Assembly (NCBI GenBank): GCA_019973155.2
Contig: BPQB01000063.1
Coordinates: 62,001-126,000 of the forward strand
DNA length: 64,000 nucleotides
Direction: 5' to 3'
DNA from: Phanerochaete sordida
Lineage: Eukaryota; Basidiomycota; Agaricomycetes; Polyporales; Phanerochaetaceae
Under the pieces are notes generated by a model. It worked only from the letters and a program-made list of their open reading frames with translations. It searched no databases and was not told the origin of the DNA. The translations under genes were made by a program, and so were the position numbers. This document shows, piece after piece, positions 20,926 through 32,233 of the stretch (positions are counted from its first letter, which is position 1; each line of letters starts with the position of its first letter).

Positions 20926-23382
20926 ATGACTGACGATCAGGAAGGAGTGTATGTGGTGGCTTTTGAAGCTCACGCGCATGTGTGGTCGTTAACCCGTACT
21001 TTTTCTAGCTTCACATGGGACGCCTCTGCCATCGATGAGGCAAGAGACACGACGTTTGGTCGTGTTGTCGTTCCGGTGCCGCTACTACACAAACCCCTGA
21101 AGAAGAATATCCTTGGTCTGTACCTCCTTGAAACGAATTTAACCTTTCTTCATGACCTCTGTCAGATCTCGAATACAGGGAGCACGGCTTCATCGGCGAT
21201 GCTATCCTACTCAGCCTTTCCGACGGACAGACGCTACCGGCCGTCGACCACCAGTTCGTCCTCCCCAGCGGCTTGCGGGCCACCTACGGGCAGATCAACG
21301 GCCTGGCCGGCGACTTCTACGGAACAGACGCGCCGATAAGCGACGGTCGCGACCCCCGAGAACGTATGGTGCGGTTCGATGCGGCGTTTCGAACGCTCAG
21401 CGACCCCGGGCCCCGTCAGCCCGCCGAGGCACAGAGCATCCTCGGCATCCTACAAACCGAGGTAGACGCGGTCAACGCTGCTCTGCACAAGGGAGAGGAC
21501 CCCTCCGCGGCGTACAGCTCACTCCCCGACGTGTCTGCTCAGCTTGAGGCGCTGACCGTTGGACGCCCAGCCGGGGCCCCGGGCTATCTGGGACTCGCAC
21601 GCATCAACTGGGACCACTTCGGAGACGACGCCCGGAAGGCGTACAACACGGGGCACACCGCCGCGCTCCAAGTCGCGGCTGCGGGCGACCTCGAGCGCGC
21701 GTACGCCTGGAACGCCTTCGCGGACCACTTCCTCGTCGCCGCGTTCTCCGCCGGACACCTGCGCACGCCGCGGCGGCTCCTGCACCGCACGCAGGACGTC
21801 TCCGCAGACGCCTGCGCCAAGGTAGCGCACCCGCCCTGCCTCCACACGCCCGCGCTGACCGCCGCAGCAGCTGATGCACGACGAGGACGGCGCCCTCGGG
21901 CTCGCGGTCGCGGACCCCCTCGGCGCGCAGTGGACCGCGTACGGCCGCGCGCGCGCCCTCGACGCGCCCGCCGCTGATAACCTCCGGCGCTGCGTCGCCG
22001 CCGTGCAGCGCTCTGCAGACGAGGTCTACGCCGCGCACAAGACGGCGCGCACCGTCCCGCCCGCGGACTTCCGCGCGTGGCTCGGCGCGCCGACGCTCGC
22101 GTCCGCGCGCGCCGCGACCCAGGCGCTCGCGCCGCTCGTCACCGCCGCCGGCGCGCGGCGCGCGGACGTCACGGCCCGCCGCGTGTGGGCGTTCACGGCC
22201 GACTGGTGGTTCTGGAGCACCTACGTGCGGTGCACGCAGAGCGGATTGTGGACCGCCCCGATCGCCATCGACGGCGTGGCCAGCCAGGACGGGCGCACGC
22301 CGGTGGCAGCGCCGCGCCCGCAAGGCGGGGGTGCTGTGGCCAGCCCAGGGGCACCCAGCGTCGTCCCGAGCCACAGCGTCGCCGTCACGTTCCCGCGGCT
22401 CTGGACCGCGCACGTCTACCACCAGAATGCTGAGGGCCAGGTCCTTGAGAGCGTGCATCGCGATGGCGCGTGGTCGGGCGGCGCCGGACGCCAGGCCGCT
22501 CACGCCTCTCGCGGTGGTGAGCTGGGCAGAAGGAGCGGAGGCAAGTCGGCCCGGCTGCGTTTTTATCGTGGTGCTGACATTCGCGCTCGGTAGATCCGCG
22601 TGTACTACATCAACAACCAGCAGAGGCTGAGCGAATACTGCTATACCTCTCGGTCCGGCCGCTGGTTCCGCGGAGAGCTGGGCGACGCGAACATCACACC
22701 CTCCAAGGGCAGCTCCATCGCAGCTGTCGCGGTCGGTGAGGGCGCCCACATTCGCGTATACATCCAAGGTACCTGTGATCAGGCCCTTTACGGTATGGAC
22801 TGACCCGGCACCAGAATCCGACTCGGATGTCATACAGGAATATATCCACGACAACCGCTGGCACCGCGGCGAGGCTCTTCCAGCGGGCCTCCCGGGCACC
22901 AGCATCGCTGCCGGGACCTGGGGCGACGGCACGAGCGCCCACGTCCGCGTCTACTACCAGGCCACCGACCAGTCCCTCTGCGAGCAGTGCCTGGACGCCG
23001 GCCGCTGGGCCCAAGGTGCGCCTCGCATCCCTCTCGCCGCCGTCCCCGACTCAACCTTAATTCCGCAGGCCAATTCGCGTCGGGCGCGCCCGCAGCCGGC
23101 AGCGCGCTGAGCGCGTTCGCGCGGAGCGACGGCGACGCGCTCGAGCTGCGGGTCTTCTGGATGAACGCGCAGCACGAGCTCGTGCAGGGCCGCCGCGGGC
23201 CCGAGGCGTGGCTCGCGCCCGCCACGGTCGCCGGGCCCCTCGCGCCGGGCACGCGCTTTGCGGCCGCGGCCTGGGACGAGTGCATACGCGTGTACTACCA
23301 GTCGCCGGACTGCTCTGTGCGGGAGCTGTGCGATAATGGGGGAGGCTGGTTCGACGGCTCGACTTTGTGCGGCGAAGCGTGA
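20926..23382 (+). CDS. Phospholipase C-like / fucose-lectin fusion, copy B (frameshifted, metal-site residue lost)
   Basis: The exons parallel copy A: 20926-20948, 21009-21115, 21166-21821, 21871-22540, 22594-22768, 22815-23015 and 23069-23382. The phospholipase-like part is ~78% identical by eye, but the HX3DX5H block reads HFLVAAFSAGH, so the Asp is Ala. Exon 4 has a 69-bp in-frame insertion (~22273-22350) and then, near 22484-22487, a net 17-bp deletion relative to copy A that shifts the frame. In-frame reading ends at the TAG 22591-22593, giving a phospholipase-like domain plus the first blade only. Downstream lectin exons remain open and well spliced, so the frameshift may be recent, may be an assembly error, or the truncated form may be the product. 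It shares the GC-AG intron after exon 4. Confidence 0.65.
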
Positions 23383-23711
23383 AATGGGTGAGCAGGCGTC
23401 GTATGTGTTCCACTTCGACCACCACTCATTGGACTGCTATCTCCAGTTCACTGCGGTTTGTCGAATCGCTTTTATTCGGGATGTAACGATAGCAAGGCCT
23501 CGTGTCTGTGTTTATGACTGGGAAAGTATACTGGCAATCGTTGAAGTGGCATATGGTACATCTTAGCTGTACATGGAGTGATCATACATGGGGTGATCAT
23601 ACAAGTGAATCATGTTTTACACTGAGTGCGTGATGATTTTATGGAAACAGGACATACAGTATGAATAGGAGAATCCGAAGATAGTCGGTAGAAGACAGAA
23701 AAATCGACAGT
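23383..23711. other. Convergent 3' spacer
   Basis: Paralogous to 19413-19746. It separates the stop codons of lectin copy B and the barrel gene; no gene was seen. Confidence 0.5.
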
Positions 23712-24501
23712 CTAGAGCCTCGCCTCGACCACCGCCTGAGGGTGGTTGAGCACGGTGTGCCGGACCTCCCGGACGGTATGCTCCGCAAGGTCGTCGAGGA
23801 GCGCACGCCCCGCTGGTGAGTTCGCCACTGCGGTGACGAAAGCCTGCGCACAATCAGCATCTAGGCCTCTGCGAGAGGACACCGCACGTACCTCCATAGT
23901 GTCCCACCCAATCACAACAAAGTACTTCGTCTCGTCCCCGACGACCGAGCCCCAGCCGGCCTTGTGCATGCCCTCCTCGCGCGGGATCGCGTTCACGACG
24001 GCCATGAGTCGCGTGAGCAGCGCGCGCACGACCGCGGGTTCCGCACCGTCCTTCAGGTTCCAGTACACGAACTCGGTCAGCGGCGCGTCGAGCGCGGTGT
24101 ACGGCTCGCACTGCAGGTGCACGTGGTGGCTCCACTTCACGCCGGTCGTCGTTGAGGCATCATGTGCGGCATCGGCAGCGTCGGCGGCGTCGAGCAGCGG
24201 GTTGTGCTCGTCTTCGGTCGCGTCCCAGGCTGGGGGAGAGGTCAGCGCGTGTGGCGGAAGCAGGCGGGCAGGGGTACGTACCACGGACGAAGTAAGAGTA
24301 TTGTGGCTCCTGGACTTCCTGGCCTGAGGACACCCTAATTCACTGTCAGCGGGAGCGATCCAGAGCGAGTTGTTGTACGCACCTCAGGTACTTCGCAGAC
24401 TCGGGCACCGCGGACGGCTCAGGCAGGAGAGCACCCGCCGCGCGGGCGACGTCGTCGACGACATACTTGGTGATCTCGAGACAGTGGGTGACGTCCGACA
24501 T
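23712..24501 (-). CDS. Dimeric alpha/beta-barrel (ABM-like) protein
   Basis: There are four exons: 24501-24383, 24334-24282, 24229-23892 and 23843-23712. Introns are 48-52 bp, phases agree, and the product has 213 residues. The protein starts MSDVTHCLEITKYVV and contains two parts that read like ferredoxin-type alpha/beta units: TEFVYWNLKDGAEP, and KYFVVIGWDTMEAFVTAVAN followed by a helix. This pattern is typical of small stress-responsive A/B barrel or antibiotic-biosynthesis-monooxygenase-like proteins common in basidiomycetes. There is no cofactor motif, so any enzymatic role is open. Its last exon exists as a second, orphan copy at 19747-19896. Confidence 0.65.
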
Positions 24502-25281
24502 CGTGTGTTGCCGCGGGGTCTAGATGGTGGGGGCGCGGGGAGGACGAGATGCGCGGATGCGTATGTGTGCGCGGCTGCACCTCGACCCCCGTGGTCTGCT
24601 CGTCTATATACCGTACGCCGGGACCCGCATCTCCGCCCGCAAGACCGACTAGTGCTGATCACTGGATCGTCCTTACAAAAAGCAGGGCAGGCGTCCGCGC
24701 CAGGGCGCCGCCACGAACAATAGGACGTAACCGGGCAGACGGCACCGGAAGTGGCAAAGGGACAGGGACGCGCGCGGACCCATCGCGCCGCGACGACGAT
24801 GTGCGCGTGCAGTAATGCTGCAGACAACAAAACGCACGGGTGCCGGCCGCGGCGCCCCGTCGTTTGGTGCCAAAGAGAAGTGCAGGATGAAGACAATAGG
24901 CCGAAGCGCCCGGCGCGCCCTGTGCGAAAACGGAGAACGCGATGCATTGTACGTCATGAGGAAAAAAGACAGACATAGGTACGTGGCGGGCTTTGACATC
25001 CTCGCCGTCGGCTCTGACAGCGAGGTGCGTACGTGCAGCCTTGCTTTCCGGAGCGCACGTCGTCTTCCAAGCATCTACTTGCCGAGCTGGACGGAGGTAG
25101 GCACCGGCCGATTGTTCGCAGCTCAGATTACGTTGTTATCAAGACATTTGTCTAAGAGGGAGCGGTCAGGGAGGGACGGAAGGAAGAGAAGAGGCGGAGG
25201 CGGGATGGTATTAGGTTATTTCGATGCCGACGTTGAACGGGCAGAAGCTCGTACCTGAGGGCGCTGATAGCGCAGGAAGTT
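24502..25281. other. Intergenic, no supported gene
   Basis: It should hold the barrel-gene promoter: a TATA-like TATATA lies at 24604-24609 on the minus strand, about 105 bp upstream of its ATG. Open frames here are short and featureless. Confidence 0.4.
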
Positions 25282-26523
25282 TCATGTATCCGGGCTGGGA
25301 TGCCTCCAGACTTTTACAGTACCATCTGCACCTGCGGATATCATCTCGCCGTCTTCCGTGGGATGGTGCTCCACCCATAGTACAACACCACCATGGACTT
25401 TCGGCGGCGGGTTGGGTGGCAACGGTGTACCCTGTGCCAAGTTCATGTGTCAGCGATTCGTATGGGCCTCAGCTATTGTAGTGCGCACTTCTAGCAAGTC
25501 CCATGCCCAAACCTGACCATTCTCGTCTCCACAGATAACGCTAGCCTCGCCATGACCGAAGCATGACCTGCAGCGGTAGCTTTCGACCTTATGGCCTTTG
25601 AAGTCATTCAGCATCTTCCCCGTAGCAACATCCATGAGCCGGACGTGGGAGTCCAGGGTCGTGACAAGGTATGTCTGTCCGTCCTGAGTCGGCACGACGG
25701 AGGTTACGGGCGCTCCAGAGGCTGTCAGACAAAAGCGAGGATCCAGGGACGAGAGACTCACGCCCAATAAAGTCTGACCGCAGCTGGCCCATACGCAGGT
25801 CGTATGTGCGTACGTGCCCGTCAACTGAAGCCGACATGATAGTGCCATTACCGACCCATAGCGCCTGAATGGTGTCTTTAGCTTCTTCGAGTACTTGTAT
25901 TGGTTGGCGGTTCTGCGATCTGACGTATACTCTTATCTGCACTGGACTAGCATGAAGGAGCAGTAGAATAACCTACTTGAGATCCCAGAGGCGTACAGTC
26001 GAGTCGTAGGATCCTGGAAAGCAGGTAAGTAGTCATGGCAGAGCAAGCAAGACTGAACGAAACTCACCACTAGCCACCACACTAGCATCATCATTGAACT
26101 CCACCGCGTTGATCTTCCCCATATGCCCAGCTATCCGTCGAATAGTCGCGCCAGTCGAGACATCCCAGAGAAACACCGAACGGTCTCCGCCGGACGAAGC
26201 GAACCTGCTATTGTCGTGCGCTCTACATCACAGCAGACGACGACGGTCTACAGTCAAGTTCACCTCACATAATTACGCGTGAAACCGAGCAGAAATGCTC
26301 ACACTGTGATGGAGAGCACCTCATAACCGTGCGCAGCGTAGGTCTTGATCTCCGTGCCGACGCTAGGGTTCCAGAGACGCACTGTCCGATCTGCGCCCCC
26401 TGTAAGGATGTACTTCGCAGAGCCCTTGGCATACCGGGCGACGTGCACTGGTCCCTTGTGGTTGCTCAGAGTAGTGTGAAGCGTGCGCGCAAGAGCGGTT
26501 GGTCCTTGGGTTGGTGGTGCCAT
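25282..26523 (-). CDS. WDR83: WD-repeat protein WDR83/MORG1
   Basis: There are six exons: 26523-26303, 26222-26068, 26013-25977, 25919-25762, 25721-25489 and 25431-25282. All phases agree and the product has 317 residues, the usual family length (about 315). Seven WD-like units are visible: HKGPVHVARYAKGSAKYILT, TVRLWNP, FASSGGDRSVFLWDV, VVASGSYDSTVRLWDL, HVRTYDLR, SHVRLMDV, VWAWDLLE and the last, ISAGADGTVKVWRH. MORG1/WDR83 is a scaffold reported in ERK/MAPK signalling and also in spliceosome-associated complexes. The 40-bp intron 25722-25761 is the shortest well-supported one in the window. The start gives a typical N-terminus ahead of repeat 1. Confidence 0.85.
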
Positions 26524-27129
26524 CTTGCGATTACGAGTTGATTTGGAGAGGCTTGAATTGTTGAAAGCTCAGTGCGTGAGCGTCATTCGCGGCCGCCAGA
26601 AGACTCTGGAGCTATCGCGTCGTAGGGAGTGAGGAAAGTAGTGGTATGAGATCAAGTTCGCCGCTGCTGCCCAGGTCGCGCCTGGCATAGATAAAAGAAG
26701 AAGGTAGTTCACACGCTCACCACGAGTAGTAGCATAAATACTGACTTCAAATAATTGCAGTGCCCCCGCTACCATCTCTCGCCGCACGATATAACCAAAG
26801 CTGTACAGTTTACATACACCTAATAATTATGGCTGAAAGAAAGTTGGGTATGTTTACAATTCCTGCCTTTCCTGACCCATCGAGGACGTCGTACTACCGC
26901 CCCGACTCCGTGAGGTGACGGCTTTTCTCCACAATGGCTGCGAGGGAATTGTTATTGGGGGTGGAGAAGGAGATAGCCGTCGACGTCCCATCACTCCCGA
27001 ATTTTTTGTCATGCTTGAGGCGGACGAAGGTGTAGGTGACGCCGACGACGCGCGGATCGACGCTGGATTTGAATGGGGGACTACAGTGTGAAGCAGATTA
27101 TATGACTGCCGAGCGTAAAGAAACCAGCA
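26524..27129. other. Intergenic, no supported gene
   Basis: Between the WDR83 start and the stop of the large minus-strand gene. AT-richer than its surroundings; no gene or repeat recognised. Confidence 0.4.
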
Positions 27130-30100
27130 CTAACTGGAGAATATTTCGAGAGCTTGTCGCGCCAGTGGCGACAGATTATCGGTCGCACTCGCTGGTCGGG
27201 CGTCCACTTCATGCAATGTCGGTAGTGTACGCAGCGCAGAGAACGTCGTCTTTGGCCCCGCAGAAGGAAAGCCGGAGGATGTTGCGGATGATGGGGTGTA
27301 AGCGGACTGCAGGCTACTGATGGGAGTGGGGCTAAGGATAGACGATAGTGGCGACGCCTCCGAACAGGTGTCTTCATCATCGCGCTGATTCCTGGGGACG
27401 CCTAGCAGCTGTCGCTGTCGCCCATACATTGGTAGCGACCGAGCGACGGATCCTTGAGCGATCGCTGGCGGAGAAGTGCTTCGTGCACGACTGGCAGGGT
27501 ATGGATCGTATGAAGAGGGATGGATCTGCATGAGCAGGTCACCTTGATGATTGAAAGTTGAGCTTCGGACTTTGGAGTCGTTCCGAGCGGTGTCGCACGC
27601 GGCGATGACTGTCTTCAGCCTTTCTAAACCATCTGCAGCAATTGGAAGCTTCACTGATCCAGGAAGTACGTCTCGAAGCAATTGCTGGGGGTCCAAAGGG
27701 GTAGCGGAGTAGGGTCGACCTTGAGACGTCGCCCGTTCGAACGCCACTGGGGATTCGACGCTGGAGAACTGAAGTTCCCCTCGTTCAAACGATATCTTGA
27801 TAGTGGTCTTCCAGGTTGCTCGTCCGCTCGCGCTACATGGATTAAATCAGCACCAAGGTCAGGGTGTAGCTCGGGCAAGACTCGTACCTCCAATATCTGG
27901 TCTTCAGCTCCAAACCTATCGTCCCGTACAAGACTAGCTCAAGTTGAGGTCCAGACTGGATATCCAGGCGATTGTCCGTATAACCTGAGCGCATACATTG
28001 TGAGTAGAATGATATTTGTGTTTGAAGCTCACTCACAAGTGACCGAATGCGCATCGTTCCCAGTAGTGCTGAATTTCCGGCCTAACTTCCACTGGAACCG
28101 CTGCTTTCCATCTGTACTACCCGCCGGCAGAGGTGCGAAGGAGCAGTCGCCAGGCGCGCGCTCGGGTTGTCTCGACCAGGTGGTGAGGCGCAGCTGCCAC
28201 ACCCGCCTCTGGAACTCGCTGAAGGTCGGCTCTACGCGTGTCACGGCGTTGACTTCGGAAAGGATCGGCAATAGCTGTCCGTACAGGAAGCTATTCGCTG
28301 AGAGCGCAAGGAAGTCCAGGGACGGCGAGCATATAACCGAGCACCATTGCCCCCACTCGTGTGGAGTGGGTACGGGTAGGGGTCGGTCGTCGTACGTGCC
28401 CAGTATTAGCACGACAGGAGGAGGCGCAGGACCTTCTGCGTAGGGACGCTGGATAGGAGAAACGCAGAAGGTGACGCTCGACAGGCCATGTGAGTGATAT
28501 TCCGGTGATGACGCAGAGAGAGGGACAGTGGTCAGGACATGGATGCCAGAGGAGGCCAGTTCCGTAAGATATTGACGAAGGAGGATGACGATGGCCTGTG
28601 CCTTGTCGACTGAGCCCGAATCGCCCAGGTTTTCGAAGCGTGAATGCAGGAGGTCAAACTCAGCATCTAGATCGGAAGGTGAGAAGTTTCAGTCGAAGTT
28701 GAGAGAAAACCTGACGTACGTCCCAGATCCAAGTACAAATGCATAAAATCCTCGGTAGGGTGGTCTGATTCGCTCCTAGATGCCAGACCAGACAGCGCAG
28801 CTTCATCGCAGAGCGCAAGTTTGACTTTATACGCGATGGTCCAGTTCGAGAAATTGAATGTGCTATTGATCAGGTGAGCTAGTGGTCAGCCAGTACCAGA
28901 GTGACCTGCAGCACCTCGTTTCATTTTGGCTGCTCTTCAGCATGCCCTGTGCTACATTTACGCGGAGCATTGATGTTCCATCGTCGAGAAGCAACGCCGT
29001 CAAGGGCTCGAACGTCATTCGACAAAGGTCCCGATGCTGCCACTCTACAAGCAAACAACTGTCGCCTGCGCGCATTTGCGATTTGCGCCATAGGGATTGG
29101 AAGTGGCTGTTGATGGCGGATTCAGTCAAGGCCCGAACGAAGTCGAACCCACACATGTTGGCGCGCTGCGCCCATTCTCCCCATAATGTCGTGTCCACGT
29201 CGAGGACATTTCCGCCAACGGCGTCTGGCTGCCGATGGGCGCTCTGAGACTGGGGTGCCAGATCTCCGAGCGACAAGTGAGGAGTCCGAGGGTCGTGGTG
29301 GAATATGACAAGGCCGCCGGTCTGCTCCAGCATGTATAGGTACTCTCCAGAGAGGAAGTCGACGATTTGCGCGCGATATTCTGCCTCGGGTAGTCGCGAG
29401 AACTGTGGCATGAAATAGCTACCTGGGCGATAGCCAACCGTCAGCCCCAAGACCGCAGGACCGCGCGCTGGAACATACTCAAGCGGTCGAGGCGATATTC
29501 GCTTACACCGTCAGCATCTTCACTGCGCTCCAGATTCATCAAGAGAGCGACCTTCCAGTCGCAGGTGCTGCTATAAAATGTGAATTCGTCAGCAGTGTCA
29601 AAATGGCTACCTTGCTGAAGCAGACTGACCTATTGGTAGCGCCTTCCTCGCCGAAATATATCCCTTTGATTCTGAGGACGAAGACTACCTCGATGTCGCA
29701 TAGGGCAGAGACTGTGGGTGGGCCAAAGTCTATCCTGATATGCTCCTCGTGAAGACCTAAAGGCCATACCCCACGATAATCGGCCAAAGGAAAAGCGGGG
29801 TCGCCATCGGGATACAGCTCCGTGGACGCCATGAGCCAGGCTATCGCAAGGAAGCGGTTGATCTCCTCGACGGCGACCCCCTGAACGTGCGTCACCGTCG
29901 AGAGCTCTGATGACGAGCGAGAGAAGTCGATGGATGCGAGAGATAGATCGGTGGATGTCATGAGAGGATAGAAGAGCGTCCCGTGACCTGCTCGTTCGAG
30001 AAAAGCGAGATACTCCAGAAGGTACGGCTCGAGTACATCTCGCGCTTGTTCACTCAGTGAGCTGGTCGCCACCATGCGAGCCCCTGGAATCGACTTTATC

Positions 30101-32233
30101 AGGATCGGTGAGCGAGCCTCGCGTTGCCCGCAGACCTACGTTGAAGCTCAAGATCAAATACGAGCGTTGAAGTCCCGCATTCCTGCGGAAATCCAGACGA
30201 AACGCGAAACGGTATCGCGAACGTCGCCTGGACGTCGCGGAGCTCTTCCGGGACCGCATCACTGGCGTGAAGATCAGCATGCAAGCTACGCAGTAATTCG
30301 ATTGAAGCGAGTCTTACTATTCCAGACGACGCGGGTGAGCGGCGGGAAGAAATATCACTCTCTTCATGTTGAGCACCAGCTCAGCCTCGTGCTGGCAGCG
30401 CACTTCGAAATTTGGCGGCCCAAACTCAGAGCTGCATTCAACGTGCCCCGGAGGGGCGTTGGAGGAGCTGCTTTGGTATCGTGCAAGCGCGGTACAGTGA
30501 CCTTAGAGCTGTTGTGAGAGATATCCCGGAGCGAGAAATTGGTCATGACTGACGATAGTCTGGGTCGCGCAGCCCGTACAACCCCTGGTCCTCTGCGTAG
30601 CTGACCGCTTGATCCCAGAGCGAGTGAAAGTGAGCCTGGAAGAAGGCAGAGATGTGCTTCGGATTATCAGCGTCGTCGAACGGTATGCTGGAACGGCCTT
30701 CACTTGAGGGCTCGAAGATGTCGTCAGGTATTTCGGAGTCGGCGAGCAACTCGTCTGACGCCGATAGACCTGCGAGCGCACCGACTATGGCAATCTGGGT
30801 TCATGACTGCGCCCCGCAAATATTCGAGTACATACTGACCTCCCTGAGCATTAACGTCAATTTTTGGTCTCACGTCTGTCAGCCAGCGATACACGTCCTC
30901 TGGTGGAGTTCGATCCTAATGATAGGTTTGCGTAAGATACTTAGCAAAATCCACACATCTTCCTACCTTAAGAACGTCAAGGATGTCATCGTCACTGGCT
31001 ATTGCCAATTGTGCATCGGAATGCTGGATCGACTATGAGCAGGACAGGATGGCTTGGGATACATAATACTCACTTCGAGAATATAATCCAAAATATCGTC
31101 GATGGCCAGGGGGAGCTGCTAGACTTAGTCATTGCCGCACTCTTCGAGGAGACCGGATCACATACTCTGAGGGGCTGCTGCTCAGAGGAGACAGAGAGAG
31201 AATCTGACACCGCCGAGCTTGTCGATAGCTTGGAAGGCGGAAAATCGTCGTGACGTGGGAGTTCATGATACCCCGCCCTGGCAACTATTTTGTTCGGTAG
31301 AACGGGGCGCCTCTTGACTTTATAGTACTTGAGAAACACGGTCTGATCTTTGGCCCCCGCTGGCTTGCTATCCCAGTACGTAGTAGACGCTTGAAGGAGC
31401 TCTGGTAGCTCGTGTTCGTACTGCTCATGAAGCGACGTCGTACCAGCATCGGAAGGAGGGGGAGAGAACGAAGGGTGGACAGAAGGGCCGGAGCGAGCCT
31501 GCATGTTCGGACTGAGGTGTTCGCTGGACGTCACTCCGATGGCTGCGCCAGCGATGGATCCCAACTGACAGTTGACCAGAAGAGTTTGGGCTTGCCTTCC
31601 GCCCCCAGAGTATGTAGCCACAGTCCATGCAGAGGTCTTCAGTGTCCCTCGGACGATGATAACGTCTTCTGGGCGGCAATCGATGTCGTACACGTCCTTC
31701 GCGCACTCAAACCAGCTGTCATGGTTTGCCACAATGTATTCGCGCATCTGAGGCGACCGTTGCAAGATGGTTTTGGTGGCATGATCGCGTAGGATCAACA
31801 TCGCGCCTTGCGAGCTGGAGCACTCGAGTTTGAAGCTCAAGCCCGCACTTGCGCCGACCCCGCTTTCTCTGCGAAGGTGTCATGCGTTGAGAATATTAAG
31901 CGGAACAGGGGCTTACAGAGATACAGAGCCATGGATAGCGTGGCTCTTGATACTTTTGCTGATGAATGGCTGTGGGTGGAAGTAGTCGTGTCTGACTGAG
32001 AGCAACCAAGGCTTCAGGTGAAAAGGTTTGAAGCCCCTAGGGACTCCACGACGGTTGACTGGGTGATTGTGATCTACAGTGATGTTGAACAATCTGCGAA
32101 AAGCGCCATCTTCATCGATATGCCCGACGTCTCCGACGTAGATGTCTCCATGAAGAGGCTCCGGGGACCACAATGCGCGTCCAAGGTGATAGTGATCCAG
32201 TCCTTGAGCGAGTACTTCTGGTGCCGTAGACAT
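27130..32233 (-). CDS. Very large two-part protein of unknown function (fusion of two fungal families)
   Basis: There are fifteen exons, with boundaries at 32233-31917, 31868-31166, 31118-31074, 31032-30967, 30915-30840, 30784-30554, 30501-30318, 30261-30140, 30083-29630, 29570-29479, 29422-28915, 28862-28720, 28666-28037, 27984-27888 and 27832-27130. Every phase agrees and they encode 1456 residues. Residues 1-~420 match a family I know only from mushroom genomes (YHLGRALWSPEPLHG, IYVGDVG, then GAMLILRDHATKT and DVIIVRGTLKTSAWTVA). The rest parallels the gene at 35208-40092, with three internal modules containing EYLAFLERAGHGTLF, EYLYMLEQTGG and QYLTELASSGIHVL. There is no membrane segment or catalytic motif. 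No stop or start codon separates the two parts in the splice-consistent model, so a true fusion is likely. The alternative is two tightly packed genes. Confidence 0.65.

Larger units (their letters stand above)
20149..23860 (+). repeat. Right copy of the ancient tandem duplication
   Basis: It carries the TEN1 3' fragment, a relict stretch, phospholipase-lectin copy B and the last exon of the intact barrel gene. Exons of copy B are visibly more GC-rich than those of copy A, especially at third positions (21700-23300). Confidence 0.7.

Noticed and set aside
21604..22932. 442-codon minus-strand open frame over lectin copy B
   Set aside because: Produced by the high third-position GC of copy B; the sense strand has the conserved domains and splice sites.
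30543..30784. Gene boundary (TGA at 30543) between two separate genes
   Set aside because: The frame ending there is left by an in-phase 52-bp intron starting at 30553. The exon is homologous to the first exon of the right-hand paralogue, so a fusion model fits better.
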